Source: Actinernus sp. WN-2022
Lineage: Eukaryota; Cnidaria; Anthozoa; Actiniaria; Actinernidae
Assembly (NCBI GenBank): GCA_030867875.1
Contig: JAOWCC010001634.1
Location: 133,201,593 to 133,265,592, forward strand
Reading direction: 5' to 3'
DNA: 64,000 nt
Numbering within the stretch: the stretch's first letter is position 1; every line of letters begins with the position of its first letter. The position numbers and the translations under genes are program-made. The notes under the pieces were generated by a model. It was not told the DNA's origin, did no database searches, and saw only the letters and a program-made list of their open reading frames with translations. Below are positions 51,835 to 63,749 of the stretch, one piece after another.

Positions 51835-53060
51835 AAATCAAGATGGCGGCGGACCCGCGAGGAACTTTCTCTCTAATGTGACCCAGTTTAATGTTCACTC
51901 GTGCGAAAGCCTTCCAACAGGCTCAGGATATTTCAACTGGCGCTATTGTCGGAGCCGAAGGACCGCGTTTTTTACCCAGATGGCCAGTGATTTTATATAC
52001 GACACGTACGACGACCTGAAGCCAGTGAACTGGGGCCAGGATCCGGAAAGCTAAAATTCGAAGAAATAGATATTGGAATCTATAAGCCATCAGCTCGCTG
52101 TGCTGCATTTAAAACATCCGAGGAGAACATCTTATTTTGGGTGAAGGCACTTCAAGACCAATATTACGAGTCTCTTAAAAACTGTCAGAGATTTAAATTT
52201 ACCGAAAGTTGGATCAGAGAGTAAAGTGAGATCAAGTTATTTCGTTCCAGCGAGGATATTGACCTAGCGGAAACGGTACAAGCTGTCGAAGGATTTTACT
52301 TATAATCATCCACGTCTACTTAACAACAGGAATAGTTATGTGCCAAGGCATGGGCAAAGATTGAGTTTCCCAGATTACAGATGAAAGTAGAGAACTTAAT
52401 GAATGAAGAAACAGAGGTCACGCGCGACATGCTTGAGAATATGAACATGTTCAACACTTTATGTTATACTAAGAAAACAAAACAAATTACAGAGCCTGCA
52501 AGTTCACAAGTCAATGAAAAACCCCAACAGCCTGTAGTTTTGGATCAACATATTGTTGAAACTCCAAAAGCAACATACACATGAGTCAAATTCAAACCGG
52601 AAGAGACGGAATTCTTGAGATTCTTCACGAGGTTGTTAGCCCGCAATAAGAACTCTCTCGAATGACCTTGATTTGTAACATGGAGGCTGACCTAACTGAT
52701 ATGCGTAATGAATTCTTACTCTCGTCACATCAAAACGAAACTCAGTCATTTGGAAGACAAATTAGTGCAGCAAGATAATATACACAAGACCGAAATCAAG
52801 ATGCTGTCATCGCGTATTATTGACCTAGAAGTTGAAAATGGCGAGTTGGAAGCGGTTATAATAAAGCTGAGATCCGACTTTCAAACTTAAAAAAAAAATC
52901 AAGAATACAAAAAAGAAGACAATGAAAGACCAAGGTCTCCAGTGTTCCGAGACTACCCAAACTACTGAAGCTTATCAGTTTGTTCAAGAGCCATCTTTCT
53001 TACATGACAACCCGATCCCTATTCATCAGAATACATTTTCATGATGAGAGTTTACAATCA
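51835..53060 (+). pseudogene. Decayed coding region of unknown origin
   Basis: Scattered + strand open pieces: after AAGATGGCGGCGG near 51842, an IKFEEIDIGIYKPSARCAAF stretch and FWVKALQDQYYESLKNCQRF near 52050-52200. MKVENLMNEETEVTRDML follows at 52381, and a coiled-coil segment KTKLSHLEDKLVQQDNIHK at 52708-52890. Stops interrupt every 20-70 codons. It may be an ORF1 or Gag of an unrecognised retroelement, or a host gene relic. Confidence 0.4.
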
Positions 53061-53394
53061 CCTGACCGACAACCCACTACTAAAGAAAGGGACCATGAAG
53101 TACGGTATATAGTATACGGTTAATTCTCGGGTTCAAAACAATGAATATATGCCTGCTCAAATGCAGTGTGTTAAACGAATAAGTAGTGTTTAAATTAAAA
53201 GGTCAACATACGAGAAAAACAAAACTATTAAATTACATATATACTAGGGGAGCAGATAATGAAAGTCACCGCGCTACCGGCCACTAAAGACTGCTAAATT
53301 CAGCTAATAATTCTTCCCTTTGGTTATTACTAAGAGGATTTCAAATGAAAGTGTATTACATCTTCAATCTCATGTGGCCCGAGTGGAAGCCCAG

Positions 53395-53505
53395 ATGGGC
53401 TCTTGTTCTAATTTGAATGAGCATGTGTGGTTGCGGTATCGTTCTTTAAATGTGGTGTCGCATAGTCCAATGTAGGTTTCTGTGCCGTTGGGGGTGATGA
53501 TATAT
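53395..53505 (-). pseudogene. Second Penelope-like GIY-YIG fragment
   Basis: The minus frame reads [20 protein letters not shown] then [12 protein letters not shown], the YIG half of a GIY-YIG domain, different in sequence from the fragment at 50655. A TA microsatellite (53502-53525) adjoins it. Too short to place in a subfamily. Confidence 0.65.
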
Positions 53506-54009
53506 ATATATATATATATATATATTTGCAAAAACAAGACGAAATAAAATTAGGCTGTGTAGTATGATCTGTTTGTTTTACACAACCTACAATGTAGTAC
53601 AACATATATAAGCTTAGCTTGGCTCATCAGAAACCATTGTACTTGTAGTACATTTTGTACCAGTCCACTGCTTTTGTACCGATGAAATCGAAACTTCTGT
53701 GATTATCCTTGAAATATCAAATCAGTTAGCAGGGGAAGTCAGAGCATTAACTGGGTCTCATCTCCTAGTCAAAGATGAAGTGTTGGCTTATCTTTTGAAA
53801 TATAAAAAGATTATAATAAATTTATAAACAATATAAACAAAGGCTGACAAAATGAACGCTCCTATTAATTTAGTACCACTTCAAGCAGTACTACATGTAC
53901 ACCGAATTAATTGAAAGCTTCGACTCAATATTTTGAGCCTTGATTTATTCAAGTAAAAGGGCGAAGGAAAAAACTAAACTCACCTGTTAAAAGCTGGCAA
54001 AAGTATTCA

Positions 54010-54640
54010 ACTCTCATTCATAATGACGTTTCGTGGAGCTGGAGACTGTCGCTTTTTTCCCTTTGAAATGCTCTGTGGCGCTTTGCACACAATTTATGAT
54101 AAACTGTAGGAGGTAATTCATCCCAGTGAGGGAACAACTTGCTTTTTAACTGACCCGAACAAAACGCTCTTCGCCGATCGAAACTTCAGCTGAACAGCTA
54201 AGTGAAGTATCATCTGCATAAATATCTACCATGGAGTGCTCGATTTGACACGGCAGATAATTGATAAATATGAGAAACAATATAGAGCCTAGGACGGAAC
54301 CTGTGATACTCCTAGTTCGACCTTCCTAGAAGACGAAGTTACACCGCTTACATTTGTATGTTGACATACTGCGTGCGATAGGAGAGAGAGCTCCGGAATA
54401 GATGAAGTTCATTTCCCTGGATTCCATAGAGATGGAGCTTATTAAACATTATTTCATGGTCAATGAGGTCAAAAGCTTTCTTATAATCCACGAAAACTAG
54501 GCCGCTAACTTTATTCACATCAAAGTCAAAGAGTAGCTGGTCTAATAGACGGATCAAGGCAGTCTCGGTAGAGAATGACTTCCGGAACCCTGATTGGAGT
54601 TGTATACATTGTAATAGGCCATTTTCACCTAGGTGTGATC
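54010..54640 (-). pseudogene. LINE reverse transcriptase fragment
   Basis: Minus frame 54557-54348 reads LIRLLDQLLFDFDVNKVSGL, VFVDYKKAFDLIDHEIM, FNKLHLYGIQGNELHLF. This is the RT finger/palm region with the first catalytic Asp in VDYKKAFD. Downstream frames give a decayed LGVSQVPS (normally GVPQGS) and an IYADD-like IFMQMI in another frame. A CR1-like element, inactive. Confidence 0.8.
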
Positions 54641-55611
54641 GTAGGGACTGGGCTATCCTTTATATTCACGATTTAGCTGTAGCGTTGTCCAAATGTCTTG
54701 CATTTGGAATGTGTAGTTTAATTATTCCAACTAGATTTTCACTTAGCGGTAGTAGAATTAAAGAGACCCTTGAATCGTCCGTCGTCCCGTTAACGTACCG
54801 AGCAGTAGTTCGAGAAATCGTTCTGTTTTGTCTCTGCTTTCTAACTCTGTCCGTGTATCCCTAAGGTGAATCGGATGCCTTGTCCAAAAGTAGTCACCAT
54901 CGATCTTGTCCACATGCCCGCGGCCACATGACAGCCCATGCCTCGGTGTGTGTTACTCGTGTTTGCAGCATATTATAGTCTGATTCTCGGTGTTAAAACC
55001 ACGGTGTTCAAAATATGTCTTTCTTGGTTATCAATGGGGATTCTCTAAGAGTTTGAAATAACTGTTTGCGGCAAAACTACGGGAAAACTCTTATCCTACG
55101 CAAATGACTGTCACTGAAATTACCGTTTCAGATGTCGGAAGATCGCGACCGTCGGTTCCGGGTAATTTTTCAACCTTGGTTCAAAGAAAGCTGTCTAAGG
55201 TTCATACGGTATGTACTAGTAAAATTAATAAACCCCAAACTTTTGAAAATCAAAACCTTAACTCAATTTCAGGCACCTTACTTTGCCACAAAACGTGACT
55301 CAGACTTCAAAATTTCAAATCAGCCGCCATTTTCCCTTTACTTTGTAATAGGTGCATGTTGTCGTCCCCAGCCTTCGGTCGCGCGCGGTTGAGCATGCGC
55401 AGACGTTTTTCAGCGCTGTCCCTGTACGCTAAGTGTGTGTGTGTAACACTCTTTCCCAGTCTCCCTCGATCGAATATCCTAATATGGAGGACGCGCGCGC
55501 GCGTCCGAAAATGGCGCCAAAATGTGACGGCCAAGTTGCTCTCTGTCTTCCAGGTTGGTCTTGAAAAGAAAGGAGTTTTCTCAACTGAAGTTCTACTGAG
55601 TCTCACTATAA
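54641..55611. other. Noncoding stretch inside the 13-kb element
   Basis: No confident gene. A short open piece at 55132-55209 (MSEDRDRRFRVIFQPWFKES) ends near a possible donor GGTATGT. The region around 55370-55560 is GC-rich with a GCGCGCGCG run at 55490, unlike its AT-rich surroundings. I see nothing else. Confidence 0.35.
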
Positions 55612-55842
55612 TAGTTGGGCGAACAAGCCATCGAATTTACGGGAATCTGTGTTAGGGAAAACCTGGGCGAGCAAGCCATCGAGTTTATGTGAATCTATTT
55701 TAGGGAAAACCTTCGAGTTTACGGGAATCTGTTTTAGGGAAAACCTAGGCGAGCAAGCCATCGAGTTTTACGGGCATGTTTTGGGGAAAACCTAGGCGAG
55801 CAAGCCATCGAGTTTACGGGAATGTTTTAGGGAAAACCTATC
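55612..55842 (+). repeat. 48-bp minisatellite, about five units
   Basis: Repeats of a unit containing GGCGAGCAAGCCATCGAGTT and TTTTAGGGAAAACCTA with small indels between units (one unit is shortened to about 32 bp). Noncoding. Confidence 0.9.
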
Positions 55843-56149
55843 GCCAGGCGAAGCGGCCGAAGTCAAACGACCGAACGAGGTAAGACCAGGTATTCAAACA
55901 CGCACAGTTAGAAATGCTGCCGTGGAAAAAGCTGTTCATTTTTTAATCTTACAATTCTATGGTGTATCGAAGAGCAAGATATTTTGTCCATGTCTGTTCT
56001 CTGTAGTTTCCTGTGTTCTTAGATATAAAAACCAACTGTTTCCTCGTCCAACTATCGTAGGCTCTTCAGAGTTCAGACTAGAAACTCACTACAACCAGAC
56101 ATTCAAATTTGTTATTTTAATTTTAATTTTATTTCCTTATCATGTAAAT

Positions 56150-57950
56150 CAATACAATAGTAAATACAAGTAAAGATTATTAGTCCTTACATAATAAGGA
56201 GGACTAAGTAAACCCATAGAGGCTTTTCTAAATAGTCCCCCTATAAATGAAAACACATAGACTAACATCAGGTTTGATATGAACGTCAACTTTTACAGTT
56301 TGAATAGTAATACAATGTGTAATTACATTTCATGTCAATGTATATATATCCGTAGAAAGTACAGTTGTATTAAAGATGATGATCGAATATACATGTACAT
56401 ACTAATTATTCATAATGTTCATTACTAATCCTATTAATAATAATCATAGGAAGTTTGTGTATAGCATATTATCAGGGTATATTAATGTTGTAGATACAGT
56501 TTCATTTTTCTTTTAAATTGCCTTTTTGTATACAATTCTTTAATTTCACTGGGGATAATATTCCACAAGTTACTTCCTTTTGTTCTTGTGGACAGTTTCC
56601 CATAGTTCGTTCTATTATAACATTTATGTAAATTGTTTGAATTTCTTGTATTGTAATTATGTATATATTTTTATTTAAAACGAAAAATTCCTTGAAATAA
56701 TTTGGTAAGTTACCTTTTTGATAGATCATTAATTTTATAAATGTTTAATAGATTTAACTTTTGGAACAAAGGCGCAGAGTGTGCACGATACGAAGAGAAC
56801 GTTATGATTCTTACTGCCTTTTTTGCATTTTGTAGATCCTATCTAGTCTAGAAGGATAATTATTTGCCCAATCAATATTACCATAGTGAAGGTATGGGTA
56901 AATAAGTGAATAATTTATTGTTAGGAGCATGTTAGTATTAAGGAAATGTCGAGCTTTGCATAAGATACCTATTGTTATTTTTCTACATTTAGCCTCAGAG
57001 TCTAAGACTCGTCTCTTACACCGATTATTCTGTATATTGTACTTGTAATGTATGCATCATGTAGTGCTCTGTGTATGTGTGCTTGACCCAATTCAACAAT
57101 TTTAACCTATACATTCCTGGGATGCCTGACTCGATTAGTTTATATTACTATTTCAGGTGTCCCAGTACTCTTGCTATTTAATTTTTCTACATATTTACAT
57201 GTAAATCATTACTATAAGAGTACGAATAAAGTTGTTGTTGTTGTTGTTGTTGTTGGATATTTTGTTAGCAATATAATTGATATGCTTATTCCAAGTTAGA
57301 TGCTGATCTATGATAACACTTAAAAATGTTGTGTTGCCACATTAGCCTGAAACTCGATCATAATTGTCAATTTTTATTTTTACGCACTTATGTAATTGCT
57401 TCTTTTTTGACCTGAATATTATGTAGTTAGTCTTTTTTAAATTAAGTGATAGCTGGTTATCTTCCAACGATGTTGCAATTTTTGTTATTTCTTTGTTAAC
57501 AATTAGTTAGAATAAATTTGTTTCATCAGCAAAGAGGATGAATGATGTCATACTGCTACTATGAGCGATGTCATTAATATATATTAAAAACAGCAGTGGC
57601 CCCAATACTGATCCTTGAGGCACTCCAACTTTTATAGACATTTCTTTAGATTTAGTGTTATTATATTTCACAATTTGTCTCCGGCCCAGTCTGTCAAGTA
57701 ATTTTCAATCAATTTATTACAGTGTCCTCTTATTCCATATAATTCAGTTTTTTAGAAGAATACTATGGTTGACAGTATCAAATGCCTTTGACAAGTCCAT
57801 AAAAAATCCTACTGTGTACTCATAATTTTCAATTGCACTTTTGATTTTATGAATTAATTAAATGATGGCCATATTTGTGGATCAATTTTTTTCTTTATCC
57901 ATATTGATGTTCATATAAAATGTTATTTTTCTCAATGTATTCAATGTCTT
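56150..57950 (-). pseudogene. Decayed CR1/jockey-like LINE
   Basis: Minus-strand blocks in order: [18 protein letters not shown] near 57780, GVPQGSVLGPLLFLIYINDI near 57600 (RT box), MTSFILFADETNLF (normally FADDT) near 57530, SLNLKKTNYIIFRSKKKQLH near 57430, and DQHLTWNKHINYIANK near 57290. A C-terminal tail follows at 56730-56510. Stops and frameshifts are frequent. A (TTG)n microsatellite lies at 57232-57256. Confidence 0.82.
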
Positions 57951-58324
57951 TTATACATATTTTTTTCTAAAATTCGAGAGAAGCAGGGTAGAACCTAGCC
58001 TGCTATGCAGACCTATTTTTTCACTCCTAAATTCGAAGAAATGAAACAGAATTGAAATGATTCTTCGATTATATCTTAATTGTAATTATTCTCACCTAAA
58101 ATGTGCTCACTTGAAAGTGAAATTGTGAAAAATGTCCATACAAATATTCTGAGTGATACGTACGCATATCTTGTTATTATTCTTACGTAAATAAATATTG
58201 TAAATTATATTCAAATTGAAAAAATCCCTATATACAATTATACCGAGTGATACGCCAGATACGCGTATCTTGATACCGATAACACATCTGGGAGGGGGTA
58301 TTCTGTAGTTGTGCTGTTGAAACG

Positions 58325-58640
58325 AGCTCGCACAACAATTACATTTCGACGTGCTCTGTAGTAGCTGTTTAAAACAGTTTTCAATATATCGTCTGTATAG
58401 TCGTCCATAGAATACAGTAGCGTACTGACTTGCTCATTTTGTGGCTTGTTTTGTAGACCAGAAGCGATTCTGTATCTCTTAAATCGTTGAATTCATTTCA
58501 GCCACAAGTCTGCCTGATTCGGACCATTCGCTTCAAAACTACCCGGTAGCGGCAATTGAGCTGGATTTGCGCTTCCCTGGCTGGCTGACGGGAGGTCTGA
58601 TGTTTCACGGAGCCCTTGGCCTTGGTTATATGGCATTTTG
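58325..58640 (-). pseudogene. Gypsy family 2 gag N-terminus
   Basis: Minus ATG near 58633 (MPYNQGQGLRETSDLPSASQ), then SFEANGPNQADLWLK and a stop, then an RYRIASGLQNKPQNEQVSTL-like helical part to VVRARFN at 58325. The codons for RFN lie in the GTTGAAACG target duplication of the 13-kb element, and gag continues at 45326. Confidence 0.75.
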
Positions 58641-58650
58641 GGTTCAAAAA

Positions 58651-58762
58651 CCGCCTGCCACCATGTAGTATTCGGTACAACAACAATTACCAACTCTAGC
58701 ACGTGTCCCCAGCGTGCAATGCGGTCCAACTAATATCCAGCAAGCCCTACGGGCAGGCTGGT
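58651..58762 (-). repeat. Partial 5' LTR and primer site of gypsy family 2
   Basis: 58664-58762 matches the family 2 LTR (TGTAGTATTCGGTACAACAA, GTGTCCCCAGCGTGCAATGC) with an internal gap and a truncated outer end. The primer site TGGTGGCAGGCGG begins at 58663 on the minus strand, right at the LTR end. Confidence 0.82.
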
Positions 58763-58929
58763 ATCTTTTATTTGTTTTATAATATAAACTTCAATCTAGA
58801 CGAAGGAAAGTAAGCTATCTAACAGAACCCGTGTAAAAATCTAAAAGCAAACTGACGACAGCGAAAACCCCATACTTGACTTGTTTACAACATTTTTCTT
58901 TGCAGATTTGTTCAATTATGATAGCTTGA

Positions 58930-59530
58930 CATTTACGATCTGAAAGCACTCCATAAGCTAGAGGAAAGGTTCTATTGGTCTGGCCTACGACAGGGTATGC
59001 AGTTGTGGTGTAAGCAGTGCAAGGAATGTTCTCAAAGGAAGAGTCTCCCTCCAAGAAAACTTGTGCACCGAATGATCCCTGTGCGTATTAGCTTTCCCAT
59101 GGAACGCGTGGCAATGGACATATTTAGACCACTACCTCTTAGTCATCGTGGTAACAGTATATTTTGGTTGTCTCGGACTATTTTACTCGCTGGACCGAGT
59201 GGGTCATATCTTGGTTGATGAGTGGATGTGTCGTTTCAGTGCACCGTGGTTTATCCACTCTGATGAAGGCCGAAATTGTCAATCCACCCATATGCAGATA
59301 TAGACATCTAGGGGTACAACGTCCTGTACCATCTGCAGTCCGACGGTGTCGTGGAAAGGATGAACATGACGCGCTGGTAGCCATGCTGAGTTGCAAATGA
59401 CCATCATCACAGTTAGGACCAACATGCATCTTGCTGGAATATCGGACGAGTTTCCATGAGTCTACGGGTTATACCCCCTTTAGGCTGATGTTCGGGCGTG
59501 AGGTACGGTTGCCTAGAGCACTGATTTCGT
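58930..59530 (+). pseudogene. Gypsy integrase remnant, plus strand
   Basis: Pieces in several frames: WCKQCKECSQRKSLPPRKLV near 59010 (the Cys pair of the zinc domain), FPMERVAMDIF near 59095 (first Asp), VSDYFTRWTEWV near 59165, and ESTGYTPFRLMFGREVRLPR near 59455. Heavily decayed. A different gypsy lineage from families 1 and 2 by sequence. Confidence 0.75.
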
Positions 59531-60865
59531 ATAAGTGGGAAAAACTACAGCACTGACTACAGCACGGTTACCGTACGGCATGCCGTGACGTTGAAATGGT
59601 TTCCCATTGTTTTTCCCCTGCTGATCCAATCAAATTACATAAATACGGCACAGCACGGTTACGGCAAGGCTACGGACATGCCGTAGTTTGTCCCACTCAT
59701 ACGACATCTGCTCTATAGACTGAGGTAATATTTGGAAGCCTTCCTGACTCGGCAGTAACATGTTGTAAGCCTAAAGCAGCAGTTAGAATTAATAAGCGTA
59801 TCACGACGTTCTAGAGAACATGAACCTGTCCCAGGCTCGTCGGATGGAACTAAGGAGGGGCACTACCAGTCCGGCAATATAGTTTAGTTTGGCTGTTTTG
59901 CACCGATGTCGACAAACGGGGTCAAACTCCGAAGTTGAATCATTTCACGTGAAGTTTATAGCCAAACGGCAACAAGGTACAAATCTTGTACCTGATCCGA
60001 ACATCGAAGTAAAATTCTCATCCGCCGCTAATAGAGGTTATTTCCTTTCTCGTCGCTTCGCTCTTCGCCGGGAAAATTAGTGTAGTGGTTTTCAGGAAAA
60101 CGGTATTTTGCCCACTTTGAAATGGGAAAAACTGTCGACTATGTTAGCCGATGGTACGTAGTACAGCGCGCGCGGTAGTACACTTTCAACGGGGAACTTT
60201 GTCGTTGCAGCTTTCAAAGGAATATTATCTTTTTTTCTTTCAGTGCATTTTTTATTTATTTAAACCTATATATTCTCGGCGTTTGCCACAAGAGCAGGAA
60301 GCTCATCGACGCTTACGTCGCCATTTAATTACGAGTGTGACGAAGGGTATGCAAATACATAAACAATAACAATAATAGCAGTAACAATAACAATAATAAT
60401 AACAATAAATAAATATAGATTTAACATTCTCCAGGATAATTCAACACAAATGTTACATAGAATGATTGATTCAAAACACTCACTATTTAATTCGAGCAAG
60501 TAAATAAGTTCGGGAAATTCCGCCCCCTAAAGTCGGACAAGCAATTTGGAAGAACTACAATGTACGTAGACTAGGCCGAGAAAAGAAAATGTACTAGTTT
60601 CAACCAAATAGAAACTCGTTTGAACGACTTCGGTATGTATCCTCAAATGTTCATCCTTGAGAGTCAAAAACATTTCACTCATTCGCCAGACCTCACGTCG
60701 TGCCGGATTCAAGAATTGACCAGAACTTCAACTTTATTGGGTACGCTAATTTAAAAACAAAACATATATATATATAATTTACAAATATTTATTTAACTAT
60801 AACTATAATATTTCAAATAAGTTCCTGCTTTCCATGAGCGCCGTGATTTAAAAATCTAAAAATAG
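59531..60865. other. Gene-free stretch
   Basis: No supported gene. It holds an inverted stretch with ACGGCACAGCACGGTTACGG-type repeats (59560-59690), an AT-rich AACAATAATA run (60365-60415) and a TA microsatellite near 60765. Confidence 0.5.
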
Positions 60866-62125
60866 TTACGAGGAGAAATTGGTGAAGTCGTAGCAACTAA
60901 CTTTCTTTTTGAATGCCAAAAGAGATTTCTCGTTTCGTAAGTCGAAAGGAAGGATGTGCCATAAAACCGCTCCGCGGTAGCTAAAGCTTCGTTTGCAGTA
61001 ATTTATACGCGGATGTGAAACAGCAAACTTATTGGAAGAATCTCTGAGATTATAGTTTGTCAGTTCATTGCGAGGTATAAATTTGGACGAGAGGTATTCT
61101 CGGGTTAAACCATTCAGGGACTTAAAAACCATCATTACCAAATGAGCTAGACGCTGGGTTTCGAGATTCTTCCAACCCAGAATTTTGAATAATTGCTCGG
61201 CATTGTATTCATATAAAGCGCTCAATAGAACTAGACGTGCGGCGCGATTCTGGAGTTTCTGTAATTTATCGTTCAGACCTTTGTTAAAATTTTCCCACAC
61301 TTGACAACAATAATGAAAGTGTGGCTGTATTAAAGCATTATACACTGTTAACATAATGTTGAAGGGGACGTATGGTCTGATACGTTTCAAAGCTCCAATA
61401 CCGGAAGCAATTTTCTTAGATGTGACTTTTATATGCATTGCCCATGTTAGGTTTTCATCGATATGTACCCCTGGGGATTTTGTTGTTGTGACTTGCTTTA
61501 TTGGGACATTATTTATTAAAGGCGCAACAGTTTGCGAGACAGTGTTTAGTTTTTGTCTTGAACCAATAAGCATGAACTCCGTCCTAGTTAGCTTAAGTGC
61601 CAACTTGTTTCCATTAAGCCACTCGTGAATGCATGCAAGATCGATAGCTATGTCATTATTTAGGTCATTAAGACTGTTACTTGAAAAAGTAAGAGTGGTG
61701 TCATTTGCATACATTCGCGGTGTTGAATGCGATAAACAGTTGGGGAGATCATTAATAAACGATAGAAACAACAAAGGCCCCAGTATAGTCCCTTAAGGAA
61801 TACCATAGCTGAGCGAACGAGTTCCAGACAAAGAGCCATTCACGAAGCATTTCTGGGATCGTTGGTATAAATAGGATGTAAACCAATCGTAGACCTTCCT
61901 TTGATACAATAGTGCCATAGTTTTGATAACAAAATGCCATGGTTAACGGTATCTTAGGCTTTTTTTAGGTCCAGAAATACCACGACGATAAAGTTACCCC
62001 GATCGATATTAAGTGCCCAATCATCTGTTGCTTCTAAAAGTGTTGTTACAGTGGAATGCAAAGATCTAAACCCAGACTGGCAATTAGATAGAAGCTTATT
62101 TCTAGTAATAAAATCAAACATTTGA
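60866..62125 (-). pseudogene. CR1/jockey-like LINE reverse transcriptase, mutated active site
   Basis: Open frame 61774-60866 starts in the RT palm: LSFINDLPNCLSHSTPRMYA then NDTTLTF. The catalytic YADD reads YAND, losing one metal-binding Asp. LNGNKLALKLTRTEFMLIGS, KVTSKKIASGIGALKRIRPY and KLQKLQNRAARLVL follow, and a C-terminal tail ending CYDFTNFSS. Upstream frames to 62125 (NCQSGFRSLHSTVTTLLEAT, FLDLKKA*DTVNHGI) carry stops. It resembles the LINE at 47105, so the two are from related families. Confidence 0.85.
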
Positions 62126-62342
62126 TTTTATAATATAAACACTGGGAACATCCTAAGAACGCGCGATTTCATTGGATGCTAGGCGTGCACCATTTTTTAA
62201 GGCCTGTTGAAAATGTCCCAGAAATCATCATCCCCCCTTCCCAATCAACAACAACAAATATTAATTAGCACCTTGTACAACAACCGGTACATCGGTTTGA
62301 CACTAATAATCGTAGATAATATAACTGTAACGAAATTCAGTA

Positions 62343-62770
62343 AGAGCCCCCCCAGGGGAGGGGGAGTGGGTACTCCCATATATAGGCTGTACGGGTACGT
62401 GACGCTCGACAGGGTATGGTTTTTGACAATTCTTAGCCTGGAACAGGGTATATAAATCATTATTTTCGTCTGGAACAGGGTCGTAAATTTTTGGAAGGGC
62501 CTCAGGAGGGTTTGAGTTATTCACGGTCCCTTGCCGCTGCAAACGCAGACTCCGTTTATCTGTTTATGATTCGAGTGGCGAGTGGAGCGCAACGTCTCGC
62601 TCGTATCATATGAGACGCTAGCCTGGTCTGGAATAGGATATCTTTTGCCATTTTGCATGGAACAGGGTATGTTTTCGTTATTTCTAGCCTGGAACAGGGT
62701 ACCTTTCTTGCCATTTTGTCTGGAACAGGGTCGCAAAATTTCTTGACCTGGAACAGGGTAAGGGTTTCAA
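62343..62770. repeat. TGGAACAGGGTA motif array
   Basis: Begins with a short C/G tract and AGTGGGTACTCCCATATATAGG, then eight or nine copies of CTGGAACAGGGTA-like motifs spaced 20-45 bases apart, and ends near AGGGTAAGGGTTTCAAGGGC. The layout matches the poly-G-ended element at 29451-30164 and is probably the same repeat class in a shorter form. Confidence 0.7.
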
Positions 62771-63327
62771 GGGCTCAGCGGCACACCCCGGGGAAGGGAT
62801 AAGAGCTAGCCGGGGAGAATAGATTGAGAATATATAGTTATGAATCGACAGCGTTACGACTATTCTGACAGTAAATTTGGAGATTAATTATAAATATTTG
62901 TTGATCTTAGGGTCATGCAGTAATAAATTGACTTAATTGCTAAATGAGCTACTTCGGTGGGCGGATTAATGATCAAATTAAACAATTGCTCCCCCAGTCA
63001 ATGAAACCTATGCTCCTGGTGTGAGGATCACAATCACTACTACATCTCAAAAACGTAACTACCCTTAACTTTAAAATACTGTGCTACATTATTATATGCT
63101 ATTCTCACCGACTGAGCACCCACAAACAATGCGAAGGCTGATATCAGGGAAACAGCCCGAGGCGGTTGAGTGCGTGTAGCTCCAGTGAGGGTAAAGAGGC
63201 TCATCGCTGCGGGTAGGGGGGTGGGAAATAGCAGCGGCCACGCGTGTCTAGTTGACAAGACTAAAGAGAACTTATGGAACAAGGCGAGGCTCTTTAGAAG
63301 AGGAACGCGTCTTCTGGTTACGCAAAC
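62771..63327. other. Noncoding stretch
   Basis: AT-rich to about 63050, then a GC-rich piece with an 80-codon minus frame (63282-63040) that lacks any motif. I assign no gene. Confidence 0.4.
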
Positions 63328-63650
63328 ATGGTTAGCTCAATGGTAGAGCAATAGTTAGCTCAGTTGGTAGAGCACGGTCTAGAGTGCGGGAGGCCGGGGG
63401 TTCAAATCCGTGAAAGAACCTGTTGTACTACTCGAAAAAGAGCAGGGGATTGTCACCCGGTACAGCAGCCTGGCCATTGCACTAACCACACACTCAACAT
63501 TGTAAACTGCGTCGCAGCTATTAGCGCCGTAAAGCAGTCCGAAATAATTCACTGACGGGATATGTCAGTAATATGTAAAGCGCCATGAGACTCTAGTGAT
63601 ATGCCGCTATATAAATATGGCCATTATTATTATTATTATAATAAACATGC
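63328..63650 (+). mobile_element. tRNA-derived SINE
   Basis: Pol III promoter boxes: A box TTAGCTCAGTTGGTAGAGC (63355-63373), partly duplicated just upstream (GGTTAGCTCAATGGTAGAGC), and B box GGTTCAAATCC (63399-63409). The body ends in GCCGCTATATAAATATGGCC followed by ATTATTATTATTA, the CR1-style 3' tail through which a LINE would mobilise it. Confidence 0.82.
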
Positions 63651-63749
63651 ATCCCTACGGACCGAATTCTGCATGCTAGGTTTAACATGTAATTAGTATT
63701 TATATAGTGGCTATTGTGAATTCCCAATGATAATATAATACTGCTCTCG

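Larger units (their letters stand above)
45336..58315. mobile_element. 12.98-kb TIR element with 9-bp target duplication
   Basis: Bounded by GTTGAAACG on both sides (45327-45335, 58316-58324). Inverted ends share a 20-base core: AACTGCAGAATACCGCCTCC at left, AACTACAGAATACCCCCTCC on the complementary strand at right. Removing it rejoins a gypsy gag frame (VVRARFN then KRSQLPG), an independent proof of insertion. Both ends have subterminal GATACG-rich sequence (45360-45595; 58136-58290). TSD length and TIR style fit Mutator-like or Merlin-like elements. No full transposase is visible; the interior is full of nested repeats. Confidence 0.85.
44104..58762 (-). mobile_element. Gypsy family 2 element, copy C, split by a 13-kb TIR element
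   Basis: Read right to left: partial 5' LTR (58762-58664), primer site (58663-58651, TGGTGGCAGGCGG), gag start (58640-58325), the inserted element, gag continuation (45326-44850), pol pieces (to about 44140), and a truncated 3' LTR (44128-44104). It holds the 5' part of the family that copies A and B lack. Integrase is missing here, with a deletion between 44160 and the LTR. Confidence 0.82.

Noticed and set aside
53615..53645. Third hammerhead core, CTGATGAG on the minus strand
   Set aside because: The core half and a short AAGC/GCTT stem are present, but no GAAA follows stem II, so the fold cannot be completed.
63040..63282. 80-codon minus frame near the right end
   Set aside because: No motif, no paralogous support, and it lies between repeats; probably chance.
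63352..63425. Functional tRNA gene
   Set aside because: A and B boxes are present but spacing and partly duplicated A box do not give a cloverleaf, and the sequence runs into a SINE body with an ATT repeat tail.
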